Shown here piece after piece: positions 42,417 to 50,533 of a stretch of DNA of 64,000 bases. The stretch's first letter is position 1; every line of letters starts with the position of its first letter. Made by a program: the position numbers and the translations under genes. Below the pieces are notes generated by a model. That model made no database searches, was not told where the DNA came from, and saw only the letters and a list, made by a program, of their open reading frames with translations. Source of the stretch: Amycolatopsis alba DSM 44262 (lineage in GTDB: Bacteria; Actinomycetota; Actinomycetes; Mycobacteriales; Pseudonocardiaceae); contig NZ_KB913032.1 of assembly GCF_000384215.1 (NCBI RefSeq), positions 5,509,602-5,573,601 on the forward strand. Direction: 5' to 3'.

Positions 42417-43719
42417 CCGGTGGGTCATCCATCTCGACATGGACGCGTTCTACGCCTCCTGTGAACAGCTGACCCGGCCGACCCTGGCGCGGCGTCCCGT
42501 CCTGGTCGGCGGCGCGGGCCCGCGCGGCGTGGTCGCCGGGGCGAGTTACCAGGCGCGTGAACACGGGATCAAGTCGGCGATGCCGATGTCGCAGGCCCGA
42601 CGGCTGCTGCCGCCCAACGGCGTGATCCTCCCGCCGCGGTTCAAGTTGTACGAACTGCTGAGCACGCAGGTGTTCGATCTTGTCGCCCAGTACGCGCCCG
42701 TGCTGGAACGGATCTCCCTCGACGAGGCCTTCGCGGAACCGCCGTCGCTGGCCGGGGCGTCGTCGGATCAGGTCCGGGAGTTCGGTGCCCGCCTGCGGGA
42801 ACACATCCGGTCCGACATCGGCCTGGTGGCGTCGATCGGGGCGGCGTCGGGGAAGCAGGTGGCGAAGGTCGCGTCGGATCTGGCCAAACCGGACGGGCTG
42901 CTCGTCGTCGACCAGGGCACCGAACGCGACTTCCTCGCCCCGTTGCCGACCAGGGTGCTGTGGGGGATCGGCCCGGTGGCGGAGGGGAAACTGCGGGCGA
43001 TCGGCGTCCGGACGCTCGGGCAGCTCACCGCGCTCTCCGACGCCGACGCGGTGTCCACTTTGGGCAGTGTGGTCGGCCGGGACCTGCGGCGCCTGGCGAC
43101 CGGCGTCGACGACCGGCCGGTGTCCGACCGCGCGGAACTCAAGCAGGTCAGCGCGGAGACGACCTTCGACCGGGACCTGATCGACCTGCCGAGCCTGCGG
43201 CGCGAGGTCCGCGACCTCGCCGTCCACGCGCACAAACGGCTCGTCAACGCCGGCAGGGTCGCGCGGACGGTGGTGGTGAAACTGCGGCACACCGACTTCA
43301 GCACGGTGACACGTTCGGAGACGATGGCCTCACCCACCGACGAATTCGACCAGCTCGCCTCGATGGCGGAACGGCTGCTGATCGACCCGACCGAATTCGG
43401 CGGGGTGCGGCTGGCCGGGGTCGCGTTCTCGGGGCTTTCGGTGCCGCATCAGGATCCGCTGTTCACGCTCGCCGTCCCTGCTCCGGACGTGCCCGTGGTC
43501 GAGCGGGCGCCCGCACCGGTGGTCGCGGTCTCGTCGACTTGGCGCCCCGGAGACGACGTCGTGCACGATGCGCACGGAACGGGCTGGGTGCAGGGCGCCG
43601 GGCACGGGCGGGTGACCGTGCGGTTCGAGACGCGGTCCAGCGGCCCTGGTGTGGCGCGGACCTTCCCTCAGGAGGATCCGGCTCTGCGCCGAGGCGAACC
43701 CGGCGACTGCCTGGTCTGA
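42403..43719 (+). CDS. dinB: DNA polymerase IV (Y family) with UvrD-like C-terminal domain
   Basis: In 438 residues the Y-family catalytic core is clear: H-L-D-M-D-A-F-Y-A-S-C (metal ligand D12, steric gate F16) and S-L-D-E-A-F (D107, E108). Palm, thumb (G-I-G-P-V-A-E-G-K-L) and little-finger domains follow to about residue 350. The last ~60 residues form an extra small beta domain (W-R-P-G-D-D-V-V-H-D-A-H-G-T-G-W-V) like the Tudor-like C-terminus of UvrD/PcrA. No beta-clamp motif was identified by eye. ATG 42403 lies in a 14-base overlap with the regulator gene. No SOS box is seen upstream. Confidence 0.93.
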   Translation: MGGHDRWVIHLDMDAFYASCEQLTRPTLARRPVLVGGAGPRGVVAGASYQAREHGIKSAMPMSQARRLLPPNGVILPPRFKLYELLSTQVFDLVAQYAPVLERISLDEAFAEPPSLAGASSDQVREFGARLREHIRSDIGLVASIGAASGKQVAKVASDLAKPDGLLVVDQGTERDFLAPLPTRVLWGIGPVAEGKLRAIGVRTLGQLTALSDADAVSTLGSVVGRDLRRLATGVDDRPVSDRAELKQVSAETTFDRDLIDLPSLRREVRDLAVHAHKRLVNAGRVARTVVVKLRHTDFSTVTRSETMASPTDEFDQLASMAERLLIDPTEFGGVRLAGVAFSGLSVPHQDPLFTLAVPAPDVPVVERAPAPVVAVSSTWRPGDDVVHDAHGTGWVQGAGHGRVTVRFETRSSGPGVARTFPQEDPALRRGEPGDCLV

Positions 43720-43821
43720 TCCCGAAACGCGTTCCGATCGTGAGGCGGTTCGGGTATCGTCCAGGTAGGAGCGCCGGGAAGTCTGGTCGGCATGGTGTTC
43801 GTCGACCCAAGGGAGTTCCCC

Positions 43822-44670
43822 GTGGCCACCCATTCTTCAGTGCCGATGCTTCTGGACCGGCGACGGATGTTCTACCTGGCGACCGTGGGCGGGCTCGTGG
43901 TCGCCCTTGCCGCCGGCGTCATGCTTTGCCTCGGTCTGTCAGGGGACGGCGCCGCCTGGGTGAGAAGCGCCGAACTCGTGGTCCTGTCGGCCGGGCTCCT
44001 CGCCGCCGGGATCGCGTGCGGCATCGCTCTCCAGTACGGCCGCAAGGTACGCGGGGCCACGGTCGACACCTGGCTTCCCGTGGAAACAGCCGTCGCACGG
44101 AAGCCAGGACTCGAGGTGCAATCCCAGCGTTTCCACACCATGAGCCTCCTGGCCATCCCGCTCTCCATATTCCTTGTCGTGATGTTCGGTCTCATGGTGT
44201 GGCTCTCGGTGGTGGTGGTGCGTTCACCGGCCCTCGCGATTCTCCCCGGCGTTCCACTGGCCGTCGGAGGCTTCGGCAGCTTGACAGCCTGGGCGGGCTG
44301 GAACAGAAGAGCCAGGTCCGTGCGGAAGACCGGTTGGTACGCCGCGAAAGTCGTCGACGTCGAAGTCTTCGAAGGACGTGCGGCGCCCCTGCCGTTGATC
44401 TCGATCGGCTTCGAAGACGGCAGCACGATCCGGCTCCGTTCGATCATGTCGACCTACGACGCCAGGTATCAGGCGGGACGCCGCAATGCCGAGGCGTGGG
44501 TCGGCGGCGAAGACACCGCCATGGTCGTCTTGTTCGAAAACGGCGCCTTCCGGAAAGGCCTGTATCCGGTACCGGTGAAGGCCCTCGGCCCACGTACTTT
44601 CCCGCCGAGTTCGACGCCCCCTCGTGACCGGGCAGGCAGTCCGAGCTGGGTCAAGCGGGTCGGGCGCTAG
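43822..44670 (+). CDS. Membrane protein of unknown function with C-terminal soluble domain
   Basis: This 282-residue protein has two pairs of membrane segments (about 18-37, 46-70, 105-130 and 140-160). A C-terminal region follows with beta strands (K-V-V-D-V-E-V-F-E-G, I-S-I-G-F-E-D-G-S-T-I-R-L-R) that may form a small barrel. GTG 43822 was chosen because aagggag lies six bases upstream, ahead of which an ATG at 43792 has no ribosome site. I do not recognise the family. The end overlaps the convergent GH105 gene by four bases. Confidence 0.7.
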   Translation: MATHSSVPMLLDRRRMFYLATVGGLVVALAAGVMLCLGLSGDGAAWVRSAELVVLSAGLLAAGIACGIALQYGRKVRGATVDTWLPVETAVARKPGLEVQSQRFHTMSLLAIPLSIFLVVMFGLMVWLSVVVVRSPALAILPGVPLAVGGFGSLTAWAGWNRRARSVRKTGWYAAKVVDVEVFEGRAAPLPLISIGFEDGSTIRLRSIMSTYDARYQAGRRNAEAWVGGEDTAMVVLFENGAFRKGLYPVPVKALGPRTFPPSSTPPRDRAGSPSWVKRVGR

Positions 44671-45746
44671 CAGCCGGGCGTCAGGCGGGCCACCTGCTGT
44701 CCCGCGATCAGGAACGCGCCGACGCCGTAGGCACCCGTGTCACCGGCACTCGAAGGCCCAGGGCCGGAAGCGACCGGCTGCACGTAGCCGAGGAAACCGT
44801 CCGCCCGCAAAGCCTTGGTGGACAACGCTTCCCAGGCCTTGTCGACGGTGCGCCGGTACTTGCCCGCGTCGAGGAGCCCGGCGTTGACGCCCCAGGCGAG
44901 CCCGAACGTGATCAGCGCGGTCCCGCTGCTTTCCGGTCCGCCGTGGTTCCACGGCCGCAGCAGATCCGTGTTCCAGAAGCCGTCCCGTCGCTGCAGGAAC
45001 CAGAGCGTGTTCGCCATCTTCTCGAAGACCCGCAGGTACTCCGGCCGACGCGGGTCGCCGGAAGGCAGGACCTGCAGCACCTTCGCCAAACCGGCGAGCG
45101 CCCAGCCGTTGCCGCGCGACCAGTAAGCGTCGCTGCCCGCGTCGCGGCGCCAGAGTCCGATCCCGCCGTCGTACAGCTTCCTTTCCGCCGAGCGGAACAG
45201 TTTCCCCATCGCCGCCAGTGCCGGCTCGCTGCCGTCCATGACGCCGATCCGCGCCAGCGACGGCATCGCCATGTTCAGCGCCTCGACGTGGTCCCAGTAA
45301 CCGGTATTGCCCCGCTCCACACTCACGACCTCGTCGGCGATCCGTTGGCGGACATCGGCGATCACCGGGGCGTCGGGGTGGAAGGAGTACAGGTCCAGAT
45401 ACGCCTCACCGGCCGCCTGGAAGGCCGGGAAGAACGGCCGCGCCGGGTCGCTCTGCAACAGGTACTTGTTGTCCTGGGCCCACGGAAGCGTCTTGTGGTT
45501 CGAGACGCCCGTCGTCCGCACCAGCGCGAGGTTCCCGACGTGGAAGGTGCCGTTCTGCCATGAGTTCGCCGCGAGATCCGTTCCGTTGGCGACCCAGTGG
45601 TCGCCTGCCGCGATCATCGCCTTCGCCACGGTGCACTGCTCCGCGGCGACGGCCGGGGGCACGGTCGACAGGCTCGCGCCCAACACCGCCGCGGCGAGCA
45701 GGGCGACCCGGCCTCGCCCTTGTCCGGCTGACGTCCACCCGATCAC
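44667..45746 (-). CDS. Secreted glycoside hydrolase family 105/88-like unsaturated uronyl hydrolase
   Basis: The (alpha/alpha)6-barrel shows the GH105 pattern: Y-W-S-R-G-N-G-W-A-L-A-G-L with the general Trp/Arg region, H-G-G-P-E-S-S-G-T-A, and an earlier K-L-Y-D-G-G-I-G-L-W. Such enzymes hydrate the unsaturated sugar left by pectate or rhamnogalacturonan lyases. A signal peptide (V-A-L-L-A-A-A-V-L-G-A-S-L) precedes. The start is uncertain: the frame continues upstream to 45839 through a family B repeat, and GTGs at 45746 and 45767 are both inside or beside that repeat. I use 45746 (359 residues). The nearby araF-like importer suggests shared pectin use. Confidence 0.82.
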   Translation of the reverse strand: MIGWTSAGQGRGRVALLAAAVLGASLSTVPPAVAAEQCTVAKAMIAAGDHWVANGTDLAANSWQNGTFHVGNLALVRTTGVSNHKTLPWAQDNKYLLQSDPARPFFPAFQAAGEAYLDLYSFHPDAPVIADVRQRIADEVVSVERGNTGYWDHVEALNMAMPSLARIGVMDGSEPALAAMGKLFRSAERKLYDGGIGLWRRDAGSDAYWSRGNGWALAGLAKVLQVLPSGDPRRPEYLRVFEKMANTLWFLQRRDGFWNTDLLRPWNHGGPESSGTALITFGLAWGVNAGLLDAGKYRRTVDKAWEALSTKALRADGFLGYVQPVASGPGPSSAGDTGAYGVGAFLIAGQQVARLTPGC

Positions 45747-45884
45747 GCGTCTCGTCCATCCAATCACGAGAGTTCGCCGTCTGATCACGCGAGTTCGCCG
45801 ATGCCGCAAGCCGGGCCGGCGTGACTGGATGGACGACACGCGTGATCAGACGGACGACACGCGTGATTGAGCGGCGATCTCGCG
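45742..45884. repeat. Composite family B hairpin repeats
   Basis: A 21-nt arm, atcacgcgtctcgtccatcc plus one base (45742-45762), pairs 20/21 with 45826-45846. The loop holds two tandem units atcacg(a/c)gagttcgccg. The right side adds another acgcgtgat and a ggcgatctcgcg end like that at 36547. The 5' end of the GH105 gene lies in or at this element. Confidence 0.8.
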
Positions 45885-46004
45885 GGGGCCGCATGGCCGA
45901 TTCCGAGGAAACGCATGGAGCGTCCTCCTTAAGCACTTCGCGGCGGCGGTGAGCTTCCGTGCCCGGAAACCCGGAATCGAGAATGGTGTGCACCGCTGAG
46001 GGTG

Positions 46005-46652
46005 TCAAGATGCCGGTGAGCGGTACGGCACAACGGTTTCCAGTAACCGGCGCGACGCCGATTCCGCTCCGTCACCGTCTTTTCCGAGCACCGCCGCGAC
46101 CACGAGCGAATGGGCGGACAGCACTTCGTCGCCGGGCACCTCTTCGAGCGCCGCGACGACCGGAATGTGCAACTGCGCGATCAAAGCGTTGCCGGACGCG
46201 CGAAGCAGGGCCGCGTGGAAGGCGCGGTCGGCCTCCTGAAAAGCCCGGAGGTCGACCGCGTCGGCCATCAGCCCGTACGTCGCGACGAGGACCGCGAGCT
46301 CGTCCGGACACCGATGCCACGCGGCCATCCGCGCCGCCTGCGGTTCGATCGCCAGCCGCAGTTCGTGCAGTTCCGCCAGATGCCGCGAGCGTTCGGGACC
46401 GGCGACCCGCCACGCGATGACGTCGGGATCGATCGCGTCCCAGTGCTCCGGCGGCCGCGTCCAGGTGCCGACCCGCGGTCGCGCCGCGACCATGCCCTTG
46501 GATTCCAGCACCCGCAACGCTTCCCGCACCACCGTGCGCGACGCGGAGAACCGGCGGCCGAGATCCTCCGGCACGATCGGCTGCTCGGTCCCGAAGGCCC
46601 CGGAAACGATCAGCCTGCCCAGTTCGTCGACGATCCGGGCATGTCGGGTCAT
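46005..46652 (-). CDS. GntR family regulator (FadR subfamily)
   Basis: This 215-residue regulator has an N-terminal winged helix (I-V-D-E-L-G-R-L-I-V-S-G, then F-S-A-S-R-T-V-V-R-E-A-L-R-V-L-E-S-K-G-M-V) and a helical FadR-type ligand domain with E-L-H-E-L-R-L-A-I-E-P and a metal-site-like H in F-H-A-A-L-L-R. ATG 46652 overlaps the permease stop by four bases. As the last gene of the importer operon it probably represses it in response to a sugar acid or sugar. Confidence 0.9.
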   Translation of the reverse strand: MTRHARIVDELGRLIVSGAFGTEQPIVPEDLGRRFSASRTVVREALRVLESKGMVAARPRVGTWTRPPEHWDAIDPDVIAWRVAGPERSRHLAELHELRLAIEPQAARMAAWHRCPDELAVLVATYGLMADAVDLRAFQEADRAFHAALLRASGNALIAQLHIPVVAALEEVPGDEVLSAHSLVVAAVLGKDGDGAESASRRLLETVVPYRSPAS

Positions 46653-47686
46653 ACGGGCAGGCCGACCCGGCGTTCCCCGCCGCGGACCTGCTGGAGCACG
46701 ACGGCGACGACGAGCAGGGTCCCGGTGGCCATGTTCTGCCAGAAGGGGTTGACGCCGAGCCCGGACATCCCGTTGTTGAGCACGCCCAGGATGATCACCG
46801 CCAGCACGGTGCTGATGATGGATCCCTTGCCGCCCTTGAGCATCGTGCCGCCGAGCGCGGCGCCGGTGACGGCGAGCAGTTCGAGCCCTTCGGAACCGGA
46901 TGTCGGCTGCCCTGATCCGGTGCGCGCGGTGATCAGCAGCCCCGCGATCGCCGCGACCACTCCGACGAGGGCGTACACGCCGATGATGTAGCGGTTGATG
47001 TTGATCCCGGCCAGCCGCGCGGCGGTGTCGTTGCCGCCGATCGCGTAGATGTTGCGGCCGATGTCGGTGTAGCGCAACAGGAAGTGCAGGATCGCCGCGA
47101 CGAGCAGGAACACCCACACCAGCGTCGGCAGTCCGGCGATGGAGCCCTTGGCCAGGAAGATGAACAGGTCGTCGGCGCCGGTGTAGCCCTGCGCCTTCCC
47201 GTCCGAGACCACCTGCGCGATGCCCTTGTACGTCGCCAGCATCGCCAGCGTCGCGACCACCGGGTTGACCCGGCCGAAGATGATGATCATGCCGTTGACC
47301 AGGCCGCACACCACGCCGACGCCGATCGCGGCGAGCGTCCCGACCGCGGAGGAGCCGGTCGAGGTGAACACCATCGCCGAAACCACCGACGCGAGCCCGG
47401 CCATCGAGCCGACCGAGATGTCCAGCGCGCCCAGGATGATCACCAGGGTCTGCACCAGCGACAACAGGCCCATGATGGTGATCGCGCTGCCGATCAGGAG
47501 CAGGTTGTTGGTGCGGAGGAAGTTCTCGTTCAGCGAGCTCATCAGGATCACCAGCGCGATCAGGGTGAGCAGCAGGCTCGAGTTCTGCACGCCGATCGCG
47601 GTCAGCACCCGGCGGACGGGGGAGACACGCTCGGCTTCCGCGGCGGGAGCCCGTTCTTCGGATTCGGTGCGCGTGGGGGTGCTCAC
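46649..47686 (-). CDS. Sugar ABC transporter permease (RbsC/AraH type)
   Basis: The 345-residue protein has about ten membrane segments and the branched RbsC family pattern, including V-I-I-L-G-A-L-D-I-S-V-G-S, P-V-V-A-T-L-A and a coupling motif R-L-A-G-I-N-I-N-R. It overlaps the ATPase gene by four bases and the regulator by four. It forms the channel for the AraF-like binding protein encoded upstream. Confidence 0.93.
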   Translation of the reverse strand: MSTPTRTESEERAPAAEAERVSPVRRVLTAIGVQNSSLLLTLIALVILMSSLNENFLRTNNLLLIGSAITIMGLLSLVQTLVIILGALDISVGSMAGLASVVSAMVFTSTGSSAVGTLAAIGVGVVCGLVNGMIIIFGRVNPVVATLAMLATYKGIAQVVSDGKAQGYTGADDLFIFLAKGSIAGLPTLVWVFLLVAAILHFLLRYTDIGRNIYAIGGNDTAARLAGININRYIIGVYALVGVVAAIAGLLITARTGSGQPTSGSEGLELLAVTGAALGGTMLKGGKGSIISTVLAVIILGVLNNGMSGLGVNPFWQNMATGTLLVVAVVLQQVRGGERRVGLPV

Positions 47687-49215
47687 GAGACGATCTCCAG
47701 GTCTTCTTCGGTGGCGGGAATGGCCAGGGTCAGCACGGCTTCTTCACTCGCGTCGTCGCGGCCGAGCTCGCCCGCGACCCGGCCCGCGCGCAGCACGACG
47801 ATCCGGTCGGCGAGACTCAGCACCTCGGGCAGATCGGACGAGATCACCAGCAGCGCGATGCCTTCGGCGGCGAGGCCGTCGATGATCCGGTAGATCTCGG
47901 CCTTCGCGCCGACGTCGACCCCGCGCGTCGGCTCGTCGAGGATCAGCAGCTTCGGGCGCCGCGCGAGCCACCGCGCGAGCACGGTCTTCTGCTGGTTGCC
48001 GCCGGAGAGCTTGCGGACCTCCTGCTCCATCGACGGCGTCCGCACCCGCAGTTCGCGCACGTACTCCTCGACGAGTTCGCGTTCCTTGGCCCGCCGCACC
48101 ACCCGGAACCGGCGCAGCCGGTCCAGTACGGCGATGGAGACGTTGTCGCGCACGGATCGCTGCATCAGCAACGCGTCGGTCTTGCGTTCCTCGGGCGCGA
48201 ACCCGATCCCCGCCTTGACCGCGTCGCCGGGAGTACGGGCACGTAACGGTTTCCCGTCCAGTTCCACGGTTCCCGAGCGCACCGGCAGGTCGCCGACGAT
48301 CGCGTGCGCGAGTTCCGACCGCCCGGCGCCGACCAGCCCGGCGAGACAGACGACCTCGCCCGCGCGGACCTCCAGGGAGATGTCCGCGACGTCGTCGGTG
48401 GTGACCTGGTCGAGTCGCAGCACGACCCGGCCGGTCTCCTGCGTGACCCGGCGCTCCAAAGTGGACAGATCGCGGCCGATCATCATGCGCACCAGCCGGT
48501 TCTCGTCGGTGGAGGCGGCGTCCTCGACCCCGATCAGCCTGCCGTCGCGCAGCACCGCCACGCGATCGGCGAGCTGGAAGATCTCCTTCATCCGGTGCGA
48601 GACGTAGACGACCGCCACCCCGCTGTCCCGTAGCCGCCGGATCAGCGCGAACAACGCGTCGACCTCGTGTTCGGACAGCGACGACGTCGGCTCGTCGAAC
48701 GCGATCACCTTCGCCGTCGTCGTCGCGGTGAGCACCCGCAGGATCTCGACCAGCTGCCGTTGCGCGGCGGACAGCCTGCTCCCGAGCGTCTCCGGTCGCA
48801 GCACGCCCTCGAACCCGTACTCCCGCAACGCTTCCTGCGTCATCCGGTGCAGGGTCCGCCGGTTGACCAGCCGTCCCCGCGTCGGCAGTTCGCCGACGAA
48901 GACGTTCTCCGCCACCGAGACATGCGGGATGATCTCCGGTTCCTGGTAGATCACCCGGATCCCGGCGGCCATCGCGGCGCGCGGGCTGTCGAACGTCATG
49001 GGACCGCCGTCGAGCAGCAGCCGCCCGTCGTCGGGACCGTGGTCGCCCGACAGCACCCGCAGCAGGGTGGACTTCCCGGCGCCGTTCTCGCCCATCAGCG
49101 CGAGCACCTCGCCGGGCCGGAAGTCCAGGGTGACGCCGTCGAGCGCCGTCACCCCGGAGAACCGTTTGCTGATCCCTTCGGCGGTCAGCGCCGCCGCGGG
49201 TTCGGATGTGGCCAT
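47683..49215 (-). CDS. Sugar ABC transporter ATP-binding protein (RbsA/AraG type, duplicated)
   Basis: The 510-residue tandem ATPase has a complete Walker A in the first half (G-E-N-G-A-G-K-S-T-L) and a degenerate one in the second (G-L-V-G-A-G-R-S-E-L), as in RbsA/MglA/AraG. The first-half signature is degenerate (L-S-A-A-Q-R-Q) and the second reads L-S-G-G-N-Q-Q-K. One clearly canonical and one variant nucleotide site per chain is normal for this family. It energises import with the permease and AraF-like protein. Confidence 0.93.
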   Translation of the reverse strand: MATSEPAAALTAEGISKRFSGVTALDGVTLDFRPGEVLALMGENGAGKSTLLRVLSGDHGPDDGRLLLDGGPMTFDSPRAAMAAGIRVIYQEPEIIPHVSVAENVFVGELPTRGRLVNRRTLHRMTQEALREYGFEGVLRPETLGSRLSAAQRQLVEILRVLTATTTAKVIAFDEPTSSLSEHEVDALFALIRRLRDSGVAVVYVSHRMKEIFQLADRVAVLRDGRLIGVEDAASTDENRLVRMMIGRDLSTLERRVTQETGRVVLRLDQVTTDDVADISLEVRAGEVVCLAGLVGAGRSELAHAIVGDLPVRSGTVELDGKPLRARTPGDAVKAGIGFAPEERKTDALLMQRSVRDNVSIAVLDRLRRFRVVRRAKERELVEEYVRELRVRTPSMEQEVRKLSGGNQQKTVLARWLARRPKLLILDEPTRGVDVGAKAEIYRIIDGLAAEGIALLVISSDLPEVLSLADRIVVLRAGRVAGELGRDDASEEAVLTLAIPATEEDLEIVS

Positions 49216-49235
49216 GGAAACGCCTCCACGCGGGA

Positions 49236-50276
49236 TCAGATGCAGTTGACGCCGGCCTGCTTGTAGTTGTCCTTGGTGACGATCTGGGTCTTCGCGATCG
49301 TCTCCGGGGGCAGTTCCTTGGAGTTCTTCACCTTGTCCACCAGCAGTCCGATCGCGGTGCGGCCGACCTCGGCGCCGGAGATGAACAACGCCGACTTGTT
49401 GCCGGTGTCCTTGCCCGCGGCCCAGTCCTTGCAGGTCAGGTACGCGCCGAGGCCGACGCCGATGATGTCGGCGGCGGGGACGCCCGAGTTCGCCAGCGCG
49501 GTCACCGCGCCGGTCTCGTTCTCGTCGTTGCAGCCCCAGACCACCCAGTGCTTGACGCCGGGGTTCGAGCCGATCACCGCGCCGGTGCGGTTCTGCGCGT
49601 CCACCGGGGTGTTGTCGGTGCCGACCTCGATCACCGGGACCTGGGCACCGCTCTTTTGATCAGACAGAGTCTTGTCGAAAGCGGCCTTCGCCGCCGAGAC
49701 GCGGTCCGAGCACACGGTCAGGTCCTGCTTGTAGGCGCTGATGATCTTGGTGTCGGCCGCGGTCCAGCCCGCCGCCTTGAACAGCTTCGCGGCTTCCTTG
49801 CCGACCGAATCGCCCATCTGCGAGCCGTTGAAGCCCACGAACGGCGACTTCGTGCCGCCGCCGTCCTTGATCACGTCGTCGGAGGCGATGATCGGGATGC
49901 CCGCGCTCTTGGCCTTGTCGAGCACCTGCGGGCCGATGGCCTGGTCCGGGACGACGATCGCGATGCCGTTGGCGCCCTGGGCGAGCGCGGCGTCGAGTTC
50001 GGTGATCGCCTTGTTGGCGTCCTGCCCGAGGTTGACGACCTTGAGTTCGACGCCCAGCTCCTTCGCCTTCTCCTGCGCGCCCTGCGCCTGCTCGACGAAG
50101 TACTGCTGATCGCCCTGTTTCTGCAGGTAGAACAGCGTGACCTTGCCGCTCGCGGGAGCCTGCTGCTGCGGTGTGGCGGTCTCCTTCCCGGAAGAGCAGC
50201 CGGTCACCACGAGACCAGCAATCAAACAAGAACCAACAATGCGCCAAGGCAGGGACCTGTGCGAAGCTGTGGACAT
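49236..50276 (-). CDS. AraF-like sugar-binding lipoprotein
   Basis: The 346-residue lipoprotein has lipobox V-V-T-G-C (Cys27) and a Gln/Pro linker. The mature part is a family 2 sugar-binding protein whose pattern (V-K-H-W-V-V-W-G-C-N-D-E-N-E-T-G-A, A-D-I-I-G-V-G-L, T-K-D-N-Y-K) resembles L-arabinose-binding AraF. L-arabinose or a similar pentose is likely, but ligand residues were not checked against a structure. First gene of the importer-GntR operon. Confidence 0.88.
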   Translation of the reverse strand: MSTASHRSLPWRIVGSCLIAGLVVTGCSSGKETATPQQQAPASGKVTLFYLQKQGDQQYFVEQAQGAQEKAKELGVELKVVNLGQDANKAITELDAALAQGANGIAIVVPDQAIGPQVLDKAKSAGIPIIASDDVIKDGGGTKSPFVGFNGSQMGDSVGKEAAKLFKAAGWTAADTKIISAYKQDLTVCSDRVSAAKAAFDKTLSDQKSGAQVPVIEVGTDNTPVDAQNRTGAVIGSNPGVKHWVVWGCNDENETGAVTALANSGVPAADIIGVGLGAYLTCKDWAAGKDTGNKSALFISGAEVGRTAIGLLVDKVKNSKELPPETIAKTQIVTKDNYKQAGVNCI

Positions 50277-50297
50277 CGATTGCTCCCAGGATGAAGC

Positions 50298-50332
50298 GGA
50301 AGAGTGTGACTCGTATTACTAATCACTCTTCC
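50298..50332. promoter_or_regulatory. Inverted-repeat region upstream of the sugar importer
   Basis: GGAAGAGTG (50298-50306) and CACTCTTCC (50324-50332) form a perfect 9-bp inverted repeat around a 17-nt AT-rich centre. That centre contains a small palindrome ATTACTAAT (50315-50323), a plausible GntR operator about 40 nt before the SBP start. Confidence 0.6.
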
Positions 50333-50533
50333 AGGTGACGTCAAGGCGCGATCTGGTCACGAGGAACGGCTGTGGTCGTATTAATCGCCGGTCAGCAGCC
50401 GGGTTCGGCGGCGAGTGGTCCTGTGGAACTTGTCCGAAGTTTGTCCGATCGGTGTTGTTGACTTTGGTTGAGTGTCGCGCGCGATTCCCGTAAGGCAGGA
50501 TGAACAAGACAAGTCACCCGATCGAGGGAACCG

